This document shows, one piece after another, positions 48,344 to 60,716 of a DNA stretch of 64,000 nucleotides. The number at the start of each line of letters is the position of its first letter. The first letter of the stretch is position 1. The stretch lies in the NCBI GenBank assembly GCA_013180625.2, contig SNVD02006955.1:558001-622000 (forward strand), given 5' to 3'. A program made the translations under genes and the position numbers. The notes under the pieces were generated by a model. That model was not told the DNA's origin. It saw only the letters and a list, made by a program, of their open reading frames with translations, and searched no databases. The DNA is from Boswellia sacra (lineage: Eukaryota > Streptophyta > Magnoliopsida > Sapindales > Burseraceae).

Positions 48344-49639
48344 TGTGTGTATATATATTTAAAATTGACCAAGTTTTTACTTCTATCATTCATTTGTTTT
48401 GTTTTCTTGGCTGCAATGCAAAGACACAAACTGTCATCGATACAGAACTGTTGCGAGAAAGTTACTTGAGCATTATTGAACAATGATTCCTGATGGTTAT
48501 CAAGAAATGATTTATTTATTACACATTGGGTGTATTAGCCAGTGACAGGTGCCAAACGATTTTATTGTTGACAGTACTGAGTAACTTGTGAATGAAGGCT
48601 AGACTGAAAGCAGTACTCATCTTCAATTTCACGTTACTCAAATTCAATTTGAAACGTGGAAGCGCACCAAGTCCCATCCCGTGTTTTACGATACAAATAT
48701 CAGAATAAAAAAAGATTTACCCTAATGGAAAATATTGAATTTCTCAAGTTAATAGAAACATTCCTCAAAATAATCATGACTGAGAAACATATATGCATAC
48801 ACATGTTTGATATTACTTTTATAATATTGAGGAGAAATTTAAAAGATTACGGAACTCATTATCAAAGTGGTTCAAAGTCATAAAATAATTTAATTTAGAA
48901 TAGATGAATTCTGCAGGCAAGGCAACGACCATGAAAGTGGTTTTCCTTTGCTTTGCTTTGCCATATCTTCCCCTTTCGTTTGAGTTAATACTTTCCAGAA
49001 ATAGCAGCCATGTTGAATAAGCTTTAATTTGAAATGAACCTAATTCTCCAACTCTGGTTTTGGCTTTGCAAATATGGGTGGGTGGTGGATATTCTATTCA
49101 GATTTCCCAACACAGCCCACCACCCACCCAGTAAGATTATAGCAAGATGACAGACACATAAAGAAAAAGCCTCTAAGTTTGGCAAGAAAATGACCTCCAT
49201 CATATCTAACATTCACATAATATTGGCAGCTCATTAAGTGGCATACAGCAGGGAACAAAATTGAACAAAGTAATATACAAATAAAAGGTTCTCTGACTCT
49301 CAAGTCTAGATCTGGATTGATCAACCTAGTGGGTTGTATTATTATTCTGCAGCACACTTGCCGAGGGGAATGTTTGTGGGTCCCTACCAGGAAGAAAGTT
49401 AGAAGGGTTTGTCAGATCTTTCTAAATTAATCTTTCATTTTAATTAGAAAAGAAAAATAGAAAATTGACACAGAGAGATTAATAATGTTAATGATCACTC
49501 ATGGAGGGGAAATGAGGCAATGTGAGAGTGAGGTTTGAGAAAGCTTTTTATAACTGTTTTGGATATAGAAATTAATCAAGTTGGTGAGAGCTTTTTCGGT
49601 TGAGGCAGATTTTAGTGGTTCTTATTAGCACAACTTTGA

Positions 49640-49678
<39 letters not shown>
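49640..49678. repeat. (ATT)n microsatellite
   Basis: Thirteen ATT units. Confidence 0.97.
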
Positions 49679-50384
49679 GCTATATTCAACTTCTTCTCAT
49701 TCAATTTCTTATTACAATGTCGTGTGAATGGATGAAGTTTGTTACCTGGCTCTTCTTTTCTTCTTCTTCCTCTATAGCTAGCTACCCCCAGGCCCCATAT
49801 TTTGCTTCTTTATTAACATCTCCATCTGTGCTGAAGCTGCTATAGCTGATCATGAGACCTAAAATCTCAATGCCTGTTTACGAATGAAAGCAAGAGGAAA
49901 CCAAAACCAACTGGGGAGAGAGAGAATCAAGCCACGATTTGAGGAACTAAATTTCAAGAACAATATGTATATATACACACACACAAAACAAAGCTTTAAA
50001 TTTTTTTCACCCATAAATAAAAAGTTATTACAAACTTTTACATTATATATTATAAGTTTTGTACCAAAGCATGATAACAGTGACACATAATACTGGGTTG
50101 CCGCCCGTCTTCTCTTATCTGAAGACATGAATATAACATGAAAAATCCAAGGGCAGATAGCACGCAATTGTCTACTTGTTATATCCTAAAAGAATCTGGG
50201 CTAAGCTTGATCTCTTCTTGGAAGATATATCTAATACATTGCATTACATAACACAGTATCTCATCATGTCACTAGCTCATTCTGAAGCCAACCAAAAATG
50301 AAGCTTCAACTTCCCACCATATGTAATTACCGAAGAGTAAAGAAGATAATTAATTAAAGATGGAACTAATTAATAAGAAGCAGC

Positions 50385-50405
50385 AGAGAGAGAGAGAGAG
50401 AGAGA
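50385..50405. repeat. (GA)n microsatellite
   Basis: About ten GA units, just downstream of the Dof stop codon. Confidence 0.9.
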
Positions 50406-50586
50406 CAATAGAGAGAAAGAAACCCATGTATCCTATCTGTTAGTAATGAAGAAATCCAAACAAGTCACCCACTTAACAAATTAATAGAAGTTAAATAAAC
50501 CCTCCATCCCAAAAAAAAAAAAGAAAAAAAAAAAGAAATTAAAGACCCAGATTATTTTTTTTAAGCTTAATTATATTTTCAAATAA

Positions 50587-52010
50587 TTACCATGATCCAC
50601 CACCTAACATTCCAGGCCAATACCCAGATGAATCTCCATGCTGATTATCCCTATTCTGCTCAATATGATCATGATGAGTTGATGAGGTTGAGACTTGTTT
50701 CAAATCTTCAAACGGAAACAAAAGCCTTCCATTTGTCTCTTGAACGCCCGGGAGACTCCCATATGCTGTTACTCCAAGCCCATCTAAAGAGAAATTTAGG
50801 GTTGGTTTGAAATCTTGCATACCGAATCCAGGTGTGTTGTAAACTGTGGCAGGATCTGGAACTGGCATCGGCATGAAAGAATTCAGCCCTCTTGAAGACA
50901 TTCCAGTCAGCAGCTCCAGAGCTGAGAGGTGAGATGTAGTGGTTGATGAAGAAGGAGGAATTTGGTTTTTGTTGCTGCAGCTGCTGCTGTTATTGTTGTT
51001 GTTATTGTTGTCAATATTTGGTAGTTGAACGAGTTCAGAGATGCTTCTGAAACCTTGAGTTGCTGGGAAAGCTAGGTTGAGATCTTGGCCTTCATTGATC
51101 TTAGGGTTTTGGGTAGAAGAGTGTGACAAGGTTGGTGGTGTAACGAGATCAGGAAGCTTTTTTGCTGAAGAAGAAGAAGAGGGTGAGGAAGATGAAGATG
51201 CTGATCTCTTGTTCTTCCTTGAACCGCCACCAACGGGAATGTTTCTGAGCGATCCACCTTCAGTCCAGTACCTTCTGCAAGTCTTGCAGAAGTACCTAGG
51301 CTGTGTGAGACTGTAGTTGTTGTAGTAACAGAACTTGGTGTTGGTTGAATTGCACCTTGGACAGTTCAAGGCTTGCTCTTTCTGAGGCCTTGCCTTCCTC
51401 TCTAAATTATTTGCCGCTGCAGCTGCTGGGCCTGGCTTTGGGCATGTGTTTGTGACTATCTCTTCTATCGGTTTCACCACAATCTCCTGGAAAGACACAA
51501 AAAAGAATAAATTGGATAAAGATAGAAGACAATACATAAATAAACAATAACTATACTTGAAAGATCAAACAAACAAAGTTAGCATTAAGATGGCACTGGC
51601 ACTGAAAATAAACAAACCGAAGATCGAAAAGATGATATATAGCAGACAAACATACCAAACCAAAACAAGATAGATGCTTTACACGTTCCAAGATTATATC
51701 ATCCCAAGATAAAGGAGGAAAAAAAAAAAGAACTCTTTTTCTGTATCACATAGGCAAAAGAGAAAGATAAAGTGCAAAATGTTGAAGAAACAGAAAAAAC
51801 TAAATCCAACTGAGTGGGGACTTGCACTAGCTATGAACACAACATCATCTTTTTTTTTAAAAAAAAAAAAAAAGTGACCAACTAAACAAGAAAGAAACCC
51901 TATCTATATACAATTAAACATTTCTCATGAAAAGCCAACAACAGCTACATAAAGATGATGAACCCAGGTGTTGGATTTCTCTCTACCTGTGGCCATTGAG
52001 CTGTATCCAT
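50587..52010 (-). CDS. DOF4.6: Dof zinc-finger transcription factor, DOF4.6-like
   Basis: Plant-specific DNA-binding protein that recognises AAAG cores; DOF4.6-type factors are expressed in vascular tissue. Two exons, 52010-51987 (MDTAQWPQ only) and 51486-50587, with a 500-bp intron; 307 residues. The tiny first exon and [18 protein letters not shown] head are hallmarks of this subgroup. The single C2-C2 finger uses C50, C53, C75 and C78 ([23 protein letters not shown]), followed by [18 protein letters not shown]. The rest is Ser-rich with an Asn run (about 178-185) and ends with [11 protein letters not shown] and [12 protein letters not shown], both kept in DOF4.6. Length is slightly shorter than the Arabidopsis protein. 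The promoter side (52020-52600) holds GA/CT-rich DNA and a (GTG)n run. Confidence 0.95.
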
Positions 52011-52395
52011 GATGAAACTGAAGAGAAAAATTGACTCAAGACAAGAAGAAATGAATGGTATCTCCAATAGAGAAAAAATAAACCTTTTTTTTTTGTTGAA
52101 ACTGGTTGTAAAAGCAGGAAAAGGAATGTTTTGAGATGGATTTTTGTGTATGGACTTGTTCTGTTTGTATATCTCTCTCACTTTGCTTTTATGAGTTTAA
52201 TATGGTAAGAGAGAGAATTAAAGAGAGCTGAGATGGGTTGTTTTTTCTCTAATAATTATATATAATATGTAATATGGTATCTTATTTGTCAATATTTTAT
52301 TGTAAGTGTGAGAATAAAAGTCTTTATCTCGGCAAAATATTTTAAAAATTTTAATTGCAATTATGAAACTTTGAGGGTGGGGTGGGGTTTGTTTG

Positions 52396-52417
52396 TGGTG
52401 GTGGTGGTGGTGGTGGC
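52396..52417. repeat. (GTG)n microsatellite
   Basis: Seven GTG units about 390 bp upstream of the Dof start. Confidence 0.95.
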
Positions 52418-52648
52418 TTTTGATGGCTTTCTCTTTCTCTTTTCTGAATTCCAACCTTGTAACTCTAATGTGCTTTCACTCTCTTGTCTAGTTGTCTTTG
52501 TCTTCGCACTGTCTCTTCTTTCCAGTTTAATATATACATACACCTTCTGATATCTATATATATAGAATTCACTTGAAAGACTCCATTAAATGACTTCTCC
52601 CTACTAAAATAAGCTCCCTGCAGCTTAATGTGGAACATTTATTGTATC

Positions 52649-52840
52649 AGTAGTGTTAGACTAACAACCTACAAATAATTCAAATTTTACAATCTAATAT
52701 AGCAGTCTACATGATAAAAATTCACTGGAGGAAGAAAAAAGAGAATGAGAGAAATTATATCTCCAATAAAATCTTATCATGTAAACTGTCTGATTGTAGA
52801 GTTCGGATTATATATAAATTGTAAATCTAATATTACTGTT
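52649..52840. mobile_element. MITE family B, copy 4 (best preserved)
   Basis: The left arm CAGTAGTGTTAGACTAACAAC, then TTTTACAATCTAATATAGCAG and TCTACATGATAAAAATT, faces the right arm complement CAGTAATATTAGATTTACAAT, CTCTACAATCAGACAG and TTTACATGATAAGATTTT. Arms of about 75 bp cover most of the element, giving one long hairpin. Confidence 0.7.
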
Positions 52841-53592
52841 AATAAATAGATTGAATGTCTAGACTTACTCGATTATTCAACATTTTAAATAAATAAAATT
52901 CTTACCTTACAGTTTGATAACTTATTCAACAATTCCATTAATACATAAAAATATTATAAAATTTAATTAGGAAAAGAAATTTAATTACTTTTGCCAAAGG
53001 AATTTGAGTGCTGATATAAGCTGGGTGAAATCATGCACGAAGAAGTCTGAGCTGCTGGCAAGCATCGGGTCTCAATCCCCTCAATGCTTTCTGATATATA
53101 GATGTGATTTGTCGCTAAAAACAACTTGACATATAACATAAGAATAAAAACAGTATATACATACATAAGCTCTTTATGCATGAGGCATGTAAAATCAAGC
53201 TAAAGCTAAAGCATACATATATTAATAGCCTGGTTCTGACTCTTCACAATGGCCTTTCCCTATGAGGTAAGCGAGAGATCGTGATAATGGGTTGTGGTCG
53301 TGTTAGTCTCCTCCGAAAATTAATTGTGATGCGCGTAAGCGAGTTCGGACACCTCGGTTATAAAACAAAAAAAATCTCGCATTGCAATTATGTTGCTTTT
53401 GCAGGTATTAGGCTTTGGATGTAATTTAAAAAGAATTATGATATTATATTGTATACAATATTAGTACTTGAACCATTTACAAGATTTAAGCAACCAAACC
53501 ATGCAGCTGGTCACATCTGTTACCAGATCTCCGCATTATATATGTCTGCTTTTATATGTGCGTTATCAAATCAAATGATATTATGATCCATC

Positions 53593-53611
53593 CAGCAGCA
53601 GCAGCAGCAGC
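53593..53611. repeat. (CAG)n microsatellite
   Basis: Six CAG units. They would code an Ala run in an unsupported plus-strand frame. Confidence 0.9.
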
Positions 53612-56313
53612 ATCAATACGTACAGCTACAGCCATTTTAGAAACTAGAGTTTTCTCAAAAGGAGAGTCCGAAATTATTGGTGTCATATATATCAATGCCA
53701 TATCCACACGGTCGTGGAAATTGACCAGACTTCACCAACAAGAAGCAACAAAAAATCCCCTCGTTGCTCTCTTCCATAACCTTAATTATTTGACCACGAT
53801 GCAAATATATATTCCCGTATTTGAATATTGTCTATGATCATAGCTTTTCTGAAACCAAAAACATTGTTATTTGGTAATAATTAGGCACTGCTTACAGTTA
53901 CAGAATATTGCTCTGTTAACTATTAGTCTAAGTACTATTATAACTTCTTCCTCTTGTATGAGACCTATGATATATACGTGTCTCGACGAATGCCAAATAC
54001 TTATATAGATATTTAACTCTTATATATAATCGAGTTAAAAGATTATATCTTCTTTATAAACTCAAAATCTTTCCCCAACCCAAACTTTTCTGATTCACTC
54101 CAACATTCTTCACTTGTTCTATTGTTCATGAAGAGTTTTTAGATATTAAACAGACCTCTCATAAAGTAATTTTAATGTGATCGATTTTTCTTCCTTTACA
54201 ATTAGTTTCGCTACAACACTCGTTGTTCTAATCAATTGTTCGCTATTTTCTAGTGTGATCTTTATGTTTTATATGGCTGTGCTGAAGGACATATCGATTG
54301 AAGTACATTCATCTTTATGACCAATCAAAATTTATTTCTAAACTATCTTTTTTCGAAACATACGACATTCTATATATAAATGATGATATCTATACAGATG
54401 GATTTATACATATAAAAAATATAATACGAGTAGATATAGGAACTCAAATATGTCGAATCATTCACATTATAATCTTTTACACCGTAAATCTTGCTGCTCG
54501 ATCATCTGACTCGTGTTCTTCATGCCGTAACAAAATACATGTTCAATTAACCAAAAGCCAGAAGTAGGATGAGCAAGTTATGAGGTTAAAAAAATCCCAA
54601 CCAAACGGTGCCTTAACCGTTCACATGCATAGAGCATATATACGATAGAGTAGAGTAGAGTAGTGTAGTTCGTTTGCTTAAATATTTGACTTGTCACTTA
54701 AGATTCGAATGGTCTGGGACTGTGGGAGCGCAGCTGCAAAAATTGTGCAGTCACATCTTGTAAACTACATGGTTAAACGGTCGTGATTGGCTCGATCCCT
54801 TGAAGTAATGATCTTTGATTGAGGAAATGGGGCCCTCCAGTCCTCCACCCATCAATCGTAGGGCCACGGTTGGGTATCTTTTTGAGCAAACTGCTATTAT
54901 ATAATATCATCTCTCTCACCTTATCTAATCATGCTCCCAGCCAGCACGATAATTTCAACAATTACACACGTGGACTCCTTCTAATGGCCACCTTTCCCTT
55001 CAGTCACCCAAGAAAAAAAAAACATCATCAAAACTCCACCATTATTATTATTATTACTACTTTTACATCATCCAACACAAAGCGCTTCTTCCATTTAAGC
55101 ACTTATCTAACCTCTGCAAGCGTTGAAGTTACTTGATTACAAACAACCAGTACTCTCGTCTCGCAGTGTTGCACTTCCACTGTAGGATGGTCTAGCAAAC
55201 ACCAAACAGTACCAGTACTAGTACTGTAGTGTACCAGAGTGTACAGTAAGTTGAACAATGGCGGCGAATGGAAGCCGTCAGATGTGGGGGCATCTTCGAT
55301 GTAGGGACCACTGGGAAACCCGAAATTGCTTTGCTAACGAAACGTGTCCCACAAAAAGCAGCGTGTGGAGTGGGCGGTGCTGGTGGTGTGTGGGGTGGTG
55401 TTTTGTGGGACCACGTCTCAATTCATGCGCATGCCAAATCAATTTCAATTCCAATTCCAATTCCTACCCAACCAAGTAAGGAATCTAATCACAACCGTCT
55501 GATCTTATACAACCTACCCTTCCCCTTCATGATGTCACGTGATTGGTTACCTCCTGACGAGGATCGCATGTGTTAGTGCATTCCACGTCAGCATAGAACA
55601 AATAAATAAATATATATGTATGTGAACATAACATAACATAAAAACATGCATATACCATGTTGCCAACTTTATGACTTTGTCATGTTCACATACGGTCAAA
55701 AGCAACTTAAAATCAATCAATGTGACCTCCATTAGATTATTACAACCGTTGATCGAGTCTCGTTGCCTGGTGAAGCAGAATTTTTTGGGACCCACTAAAT
55801 CTCTGTTGAGTTAGAAGTCCGCGAAAGGTCAATCAAGAGGAGCTCAGTTGCATTAAATTGTAATATTAAAACTACGTTTGTTTGTTTTAGTAATAAGAGC
55901 AACGTGGGCCATTTGAGGGATGTTGATCGTTAACATTATTGTAATCCAATGAATAATTGATGGGTGGTGTTTGTGTTGTGTACAACATGCCTAAACCCTA
56001 AAAATGTCAATAAAAAATAATCGTAGGTAGCCACCCAAATGCGGCTTTAAAAAATGTTATGATCGATATGAGATACGGAGGAATAGGTTATTCTTTTTTT
56101 TTTTTAATTCCGTTGGCCAGGAGATGTTGAAGTTGCACAAATTATTTGCATTGTACCTACTATTATCAACCAGGGAGAAAATATAGAATGAGTGTGTGAC
56201 AATAGTTCCATATTGATCCGAACCAAACCATATGCTCCCATTTTTAATAGGATTATGTTAGCCAAAGCAGGCACCTTAACATTTACCACAATCACCTATT
56301 TATATATATTATT

Positions 56314-56556
56314 GGGATAATTACAATAAATATCTCGAGTTTTAGTTAAATTTTAAGCAGGGAATGACTCTATATTTTTCATTAATCGTACCTCTAAAGT
56401 TATTTTCAAATCACCATTTTCACCCTCAGATCATCATTTTTAAGGGTGTGATTGATGAAAAATAAACAATGTCAAAGGTGTAATTGAAGAAAAATATATA
56501 GTAGTTCTCTATTTAAAATTAAGCTAAAACTCAAGAATACTTATTAATGTTCTCTC
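56314..56556. mobile_element. Foldback MITE, family A copy 4 (best preserved)
   Basis: Left end GGGATAATTACAATAAATAT, then CGAGTTTTAGTTAAATTTTA; right end complement GAGAGAACATTAATAAGTAT, then TTGAGTTTTAGCTTAATTTT. Flanked by the identical 10-mer ATATATTATT (56304-56313 and 56557-56566). Length 243 bp; the inner part also pairs (ATCATTTTTAAGGGTGTGATTGATG against the left half). Confidence 0.8.
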
Positions 56557-57550
56557 ATATATTATTCATTAAAACAGCCTCAATGCACAAATCTCTTTTT
56601 TGAACGCTAAATTTATGGCAAAAATCGGAACAACATCAATGAATTTTGACCTAATCGAAACTTAGATTAAGATATCTTCCGAAATAGCACTTTAATCTTA
56701 ATTAGTAATAGAAGACTAAGGTCTAGTTTTTAATATTTTTGAGTTCAAACGTTTTCTTAACCCAAAAGGAGTCCAATAAACACTCCTAAATTTTGTAAGT
56801 CATTCTTGACACGAATAAAAAAAGGAAAAGAAAAAGATTCAAGTGTTATAAATATATGATGCTGTGATTAAACAATTGAAGTCGTTGAAGTTGTTGAAAA
56901 GACACATATGTAATAGGTTGTTTGAGCCGGGTGCTATTAGGTTAGGCTGTGTCTTAGTTTCACATTGGATACAATTCATAAGATAAGGAAGATAATTGTT
57001 TCTTTGTACATTAAATGCTTTAAAGATGATAGCAAAGTGGCATGGTTGCAATTTTATAAGCTAAATTCATTTTTCAGCATAGCTTTTTGTAAACCAAACA
57101 TAACAGTAGAGGTCTGGCCACTTGCCTGGGTGCAAGAGAGGATTATATTATATATAATTTAAAACCCTCCAGGAAATGAAACCCATAAATGATATTTCCA
57201 AATGGGAATTGAATGGATTACGTTTTACTGCTTTTGGACCACAAAGCCCAAGTTTGATCTCAATTCTCATTTGAATAGTTTAGAGTTGGTGGTGGAAACA
57301 TTCCCAATTGAATTTAAGAGCACCCATTCATGCGTCTTTACATCATGCAAACATATACCTTGATCAGATTATGCTCTCAATAGCAAGCATGGCATAGCCG
57401 TCTTCTGGGCCTGTTGGGTTTTTTTTTCGGCTATATTGGGGCCTTCACCATTGCATTTGCATGAGGATGTGAGTTGTCATTTAGAACATGGGGACTTTCC
57501 ACATTTCTTTCGTGACTGCCACCAGAAAAGAGGCTGCCAATGTCACAATT

Positions 57551-57688
57551 CATTCCTCATTTTGCCACTAACACAGCAGCACCACTTTTAATAATGTTTC
57601 TACCATTACAGTGAATGGACATTTCCCATTTTGCCACTAGCACAGCAGCACCACTTTTAATAATGTTTTTACCATTACAGTGAATGGG
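57551..57688. repeat. 69-bp tandem duplication
   Basis: 57551-57619 is repeated as 57620-57688. Over the last 61 bases only two positions differ (TAACAC/TAGCAC and TTTCTA/TTTTTA). Core GCCACTARCACAGCAGCACC. Recent and precise; no coding role visible. Confidence 0.93.
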
Positions 57689-59602
57689 GCATAAGATTAT
57701 CATGCTTATTAATTTTTTAAAAGTTTAAATTTGTAGATATAGATTTAAATACATTATCGCTTTATATGTAAGGTTCCGTATATTTACATTATGGACCAAA
57801 CATTATATACCTCAACAGGTCTTATCTCTGGTTGTTTGATTTGAATAACTCTAATACTATATCGAGTTTATTACTTTTCTAAAACTTAAACATATACGTG
57901 AGCTTACTCATATTCTCCATTGCTTCGTAAACTGCTATTTAAGTTTTGAATTCTGAATGCAAGAAAATTGTTGAAGTCCACAAACCCATTTGTACCTTGC
58001 ATGTGCACGAGTACGACGAGGAGAAATGATGAAAAGGCCCACATTGTTCTTTGCATTATTTGAAACTGTCAACAGCCAACCCACCCAACCCACTAGCTTA
58101 ATTTACAGCATCTCAGAAGAAGATTATGCATGAAATCGAGCGGTGGTGCTTCGCTCTTCAACTTATTTGAGTCATGTCCCACCCAGGCCATCGCTGATTT
58201 TTCAACGCTTCTTCACCTTCCACGCTTGCTAGCCACTGGCAATGCTTTGAAATTTTCAATGATCGCATTTTATATGATTCATGAGTTTTGAGCCACCAAA
58301 AGGGATATCTTTGATTCATGCAATTTAAGTCAAAAGTCAACTTTAGCATTCAAATTAATAAATATGCCTTGGTCGGTTGCCTATCCATGAAGACTTGAAG
58401 TGATTTGAGAAATGCCTTTGTTGGATGTGACCCAGTTTTCAGATTTTTCTGTTAATAAACAATAGCTGTTGTGATGAATGCCAATATAAAAAAGATTTAA
58501 TGACTTAGTTAACAGTTTAACAACAAAGGTTGCAGATATATTTAATAGATTTCCCATTATCTTCAAATTTTCATACCAAATTACCAACCAACTCTTCAAA
58601 TATCGGTTCTGGATAAGAAACACTAACATACATGATCTTAAACGTTAGCACCATGTAGGTGGGTGAATTAATTAATCATTTTTACTTCTTTTTTTGGTTA
58701 ATTTACTTCTGGTGGGGGGCAAAGCAAGGGTTAACATAGATTGAGTTCTTGTCTCTGAAAAGTTGCAAAAGACAAAACCGATAAATTTGGTGGTTGATTC
58801 AGTTTTGTTACTTTATACATGTAGCTTCTATGAGGACAAATCAACAACAGCACTTAAGTTAATAGTGGTAACTAAACCAACAGTGCTCCAAAATTTATAA
58901 TTATATTTTGCATAGGAGTCTGCAACAACAGTTTTGACTCCTAAAAGGAAAATATTTAGTGTACAAAGTTTGACTTGACAATTACAAGGAACACAGTTTG
59001 ATACTTGTTTTTGTAATCGAGGGAGAGCATATCATATTAATATGTCATGGTAAGAACATAACATTAGTTATATTTTGTCTCAGAATCTGGATATTCAGGT
59101 TAATATTTGATGGGTTTGATGAAAATTTTTCTGGAAATGCTTCGAAGCTTCACCTGACCACCATTGATTTGTTTTAGTGAAAGTTGAAGTTGACTCTCCA
59201 TTCTCAAATTCATTATCAATGAAACGAGTTGGGAGAGAGTAACTTGGACTCAAAGCATTGTAAGATTAATTCTGCTTTTTACTTAAATTAGAAGGATTAG
59301 TAGTCATTGGATGAAATAGCTGCTGCAATTCATCACGTTAGTTGTGAGATCAATGCAAAGAGCACATTGTCAGGAAACAACATATAAAAAATGTCAAAGT
59401 TTTGTTTTGCCACTATTTTAAAAAATAATCAAATCTTACTTTTTTATTAGTATATAATCAGGTTTTGAGTTATCAAAATAGCTTACTTAACAGATTAATG
59501 ATGAAATGAAACACAATTGACCAATAATAATAAATAAACGTTTAATAAAATGTTGAATTGAGTTCGTAAATATAGTTTTGAATAGTTTATAAGAGTAATG
59601 TC

Positions 59603-59776
59603 ACTCTTCAAATAAAAAAATAAAAAAAATATATGGGTTAAAACTCTTCAAATAAAAAAAAATATATGGGTTAAAATAAGATATAAAGATGATCAAAGTG
59701 AAAGTGAGAAAACTTCGAATAAAAAAATACATGGGTTAAAATGGATATGAATGGCGATCAAAGTGAAACTGAGAAA
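59603..59776. repeat. Compound short tandem repeats
   Basis: Three forms of CTTCRAATAAAAAAA...ATATGGGTTAAAA lie at 59603-59642, 59643-59676 and 59711-59741. Two forms of GATCAAAGTGAAASTGAGAAA lie at about 59691-59711 and 59756-59776. The arrangement looks like a duplication of a composite unit of about 65 bp with a further partial copy at its left. Confidence 0.8.
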
Positions 59777-60689
59777 TAACAAGAAGTTGGAAGAAAGTGC
59801 AGTAAACTCTGGAAACTCTGTGATCTTGTCCAAACAAATTGGTGTCTCGAGCGAATCAAAGCCGATTCACGGTTGAGTAATAAATATATTCTGGACAATA
59901 AAAATGACAGAGTCGTACAGGGTTGCGTTGGTCAAACGTATGAGCAATAATAAAGTAATAAATTGGCAAAACAGTTAAACTAACAACAAAGAAGTCGTAA
60001 GTCATACCCCAGATGAGATGAGACCAAAGTACTAAATCGACAAAAACAAAAGACTTTGCAATATTGCATACAGTAAACCAAATTCAATACCATTTACAGA
60101 GAGAAACACAGTCAATAACACAGCCCCTTCTTCCTTCTTTAACGCAGCTTCTCTCTGCTCTCTTTGCACTGACATCGAAACTGTGTTATTTTTGACCTTT
60201 TCCATTCTTGTTTTTCCGATTTATTATTGTTGTTATCACTATTTTTTAAAGAAAACATTTTTATTCTTTGCCTCTGCAAGAGGGATTTTGCACTTTTATA
60301 GGGGAGAGAGAGAGTGAGGGAAATCACCGTCGTTTCTGGGGCTTGACCAGATTTTTAAGTTGGCCCAGGTGAGCAAATCTTGTTCTTTTTTTTAAAGATA
60401 TATTTTTTAATGATTTGCTTGTTTTTCTTCTCTTGCTATTCTAATGAAATGCTAGGTTTGGTTGTTAATTTCCTTTTTAGATTGTTAGAGACTTGGTAGA
60501 TTTCAATGGTTTGGTTATTTTTGTGGGAATGAATAATTTTAACAAGATCAGTATTTGGGTTTGAAATCTTCAAGTTTGTGAATTTATTGATGTTTGAGTT
60601 GTGTTTCTTCCCTATTTTGATGAAAGTTAATAACTTGACCGATGCTTTAATAGATTGTTTTTTTCTTTTTTTAAGGGTTTCAGAATTTA

Positions 60690-60698
60690 ATGGGCTGA
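60690..60698 (+). promoter_or_regulatory. Minimal upstream ORF before the WD40 start
   Basis: ATG-GGC-TGA ends 18 bases before the start codon at 60717, within the second leader exon. Its effect is unknown; leaky scanning or slow reinitiation over so short a gap could lower translation. Confidence 0.45.
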
Positions 60699-60716
60699 GA
60701 CTTGATAACAGCAATA

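Larger units (their letters stand above)
47540..50586. other. Intergenic between ORMDL and Dof genes
   Basis: The ORMDL 3' UTR lies to about 48100 and the Dof 3' UTR at the far right. It contains a MITE (48148-48343), (ATT)n (49640-49678) and (GA)n (50385-50405). A GTGGGTGGTGGG patch lies near 49076-49130. No additional gene is recognised. Confidence 0.5.
52011..60716. other. 8.7-kb gene-poor region, Dof promoter to WD40 leader
   Basis: This contains the Dof upstream DNA, MITEs at 52649 and 56314, microsatellites, a GC-richer patch at about 54700-55600, a 69-bp tandem duplication (57551-57688) and short repeats at 59603-59776. A repeat-like patch at about 53260-53375 (GCGCGTAAGCGAGTTCGGAC) may be an old retroelement scrap. 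The WD40 gene leader begins near 60300, with an intron from 60369 to about 60675-60682. No other gene is recognised; frames at 53556, 54298, 54819 and 55258 have no motif. Confidence 0.5.

Noticed and set aside
54298..54567. 89-codon Ile-rich frame with an organelle-like look
   Set aside because: I could not match it to any plastid or mitochondrial gene, and AT-rich DNA gives such frames by chance.
55258..55576. Overlapping plus-strand frames starting MAANGSRQM
   Set aside because: Cys/Trp-rich but without a recognisable family pattern; two frames compete and neither shows splice continuation.
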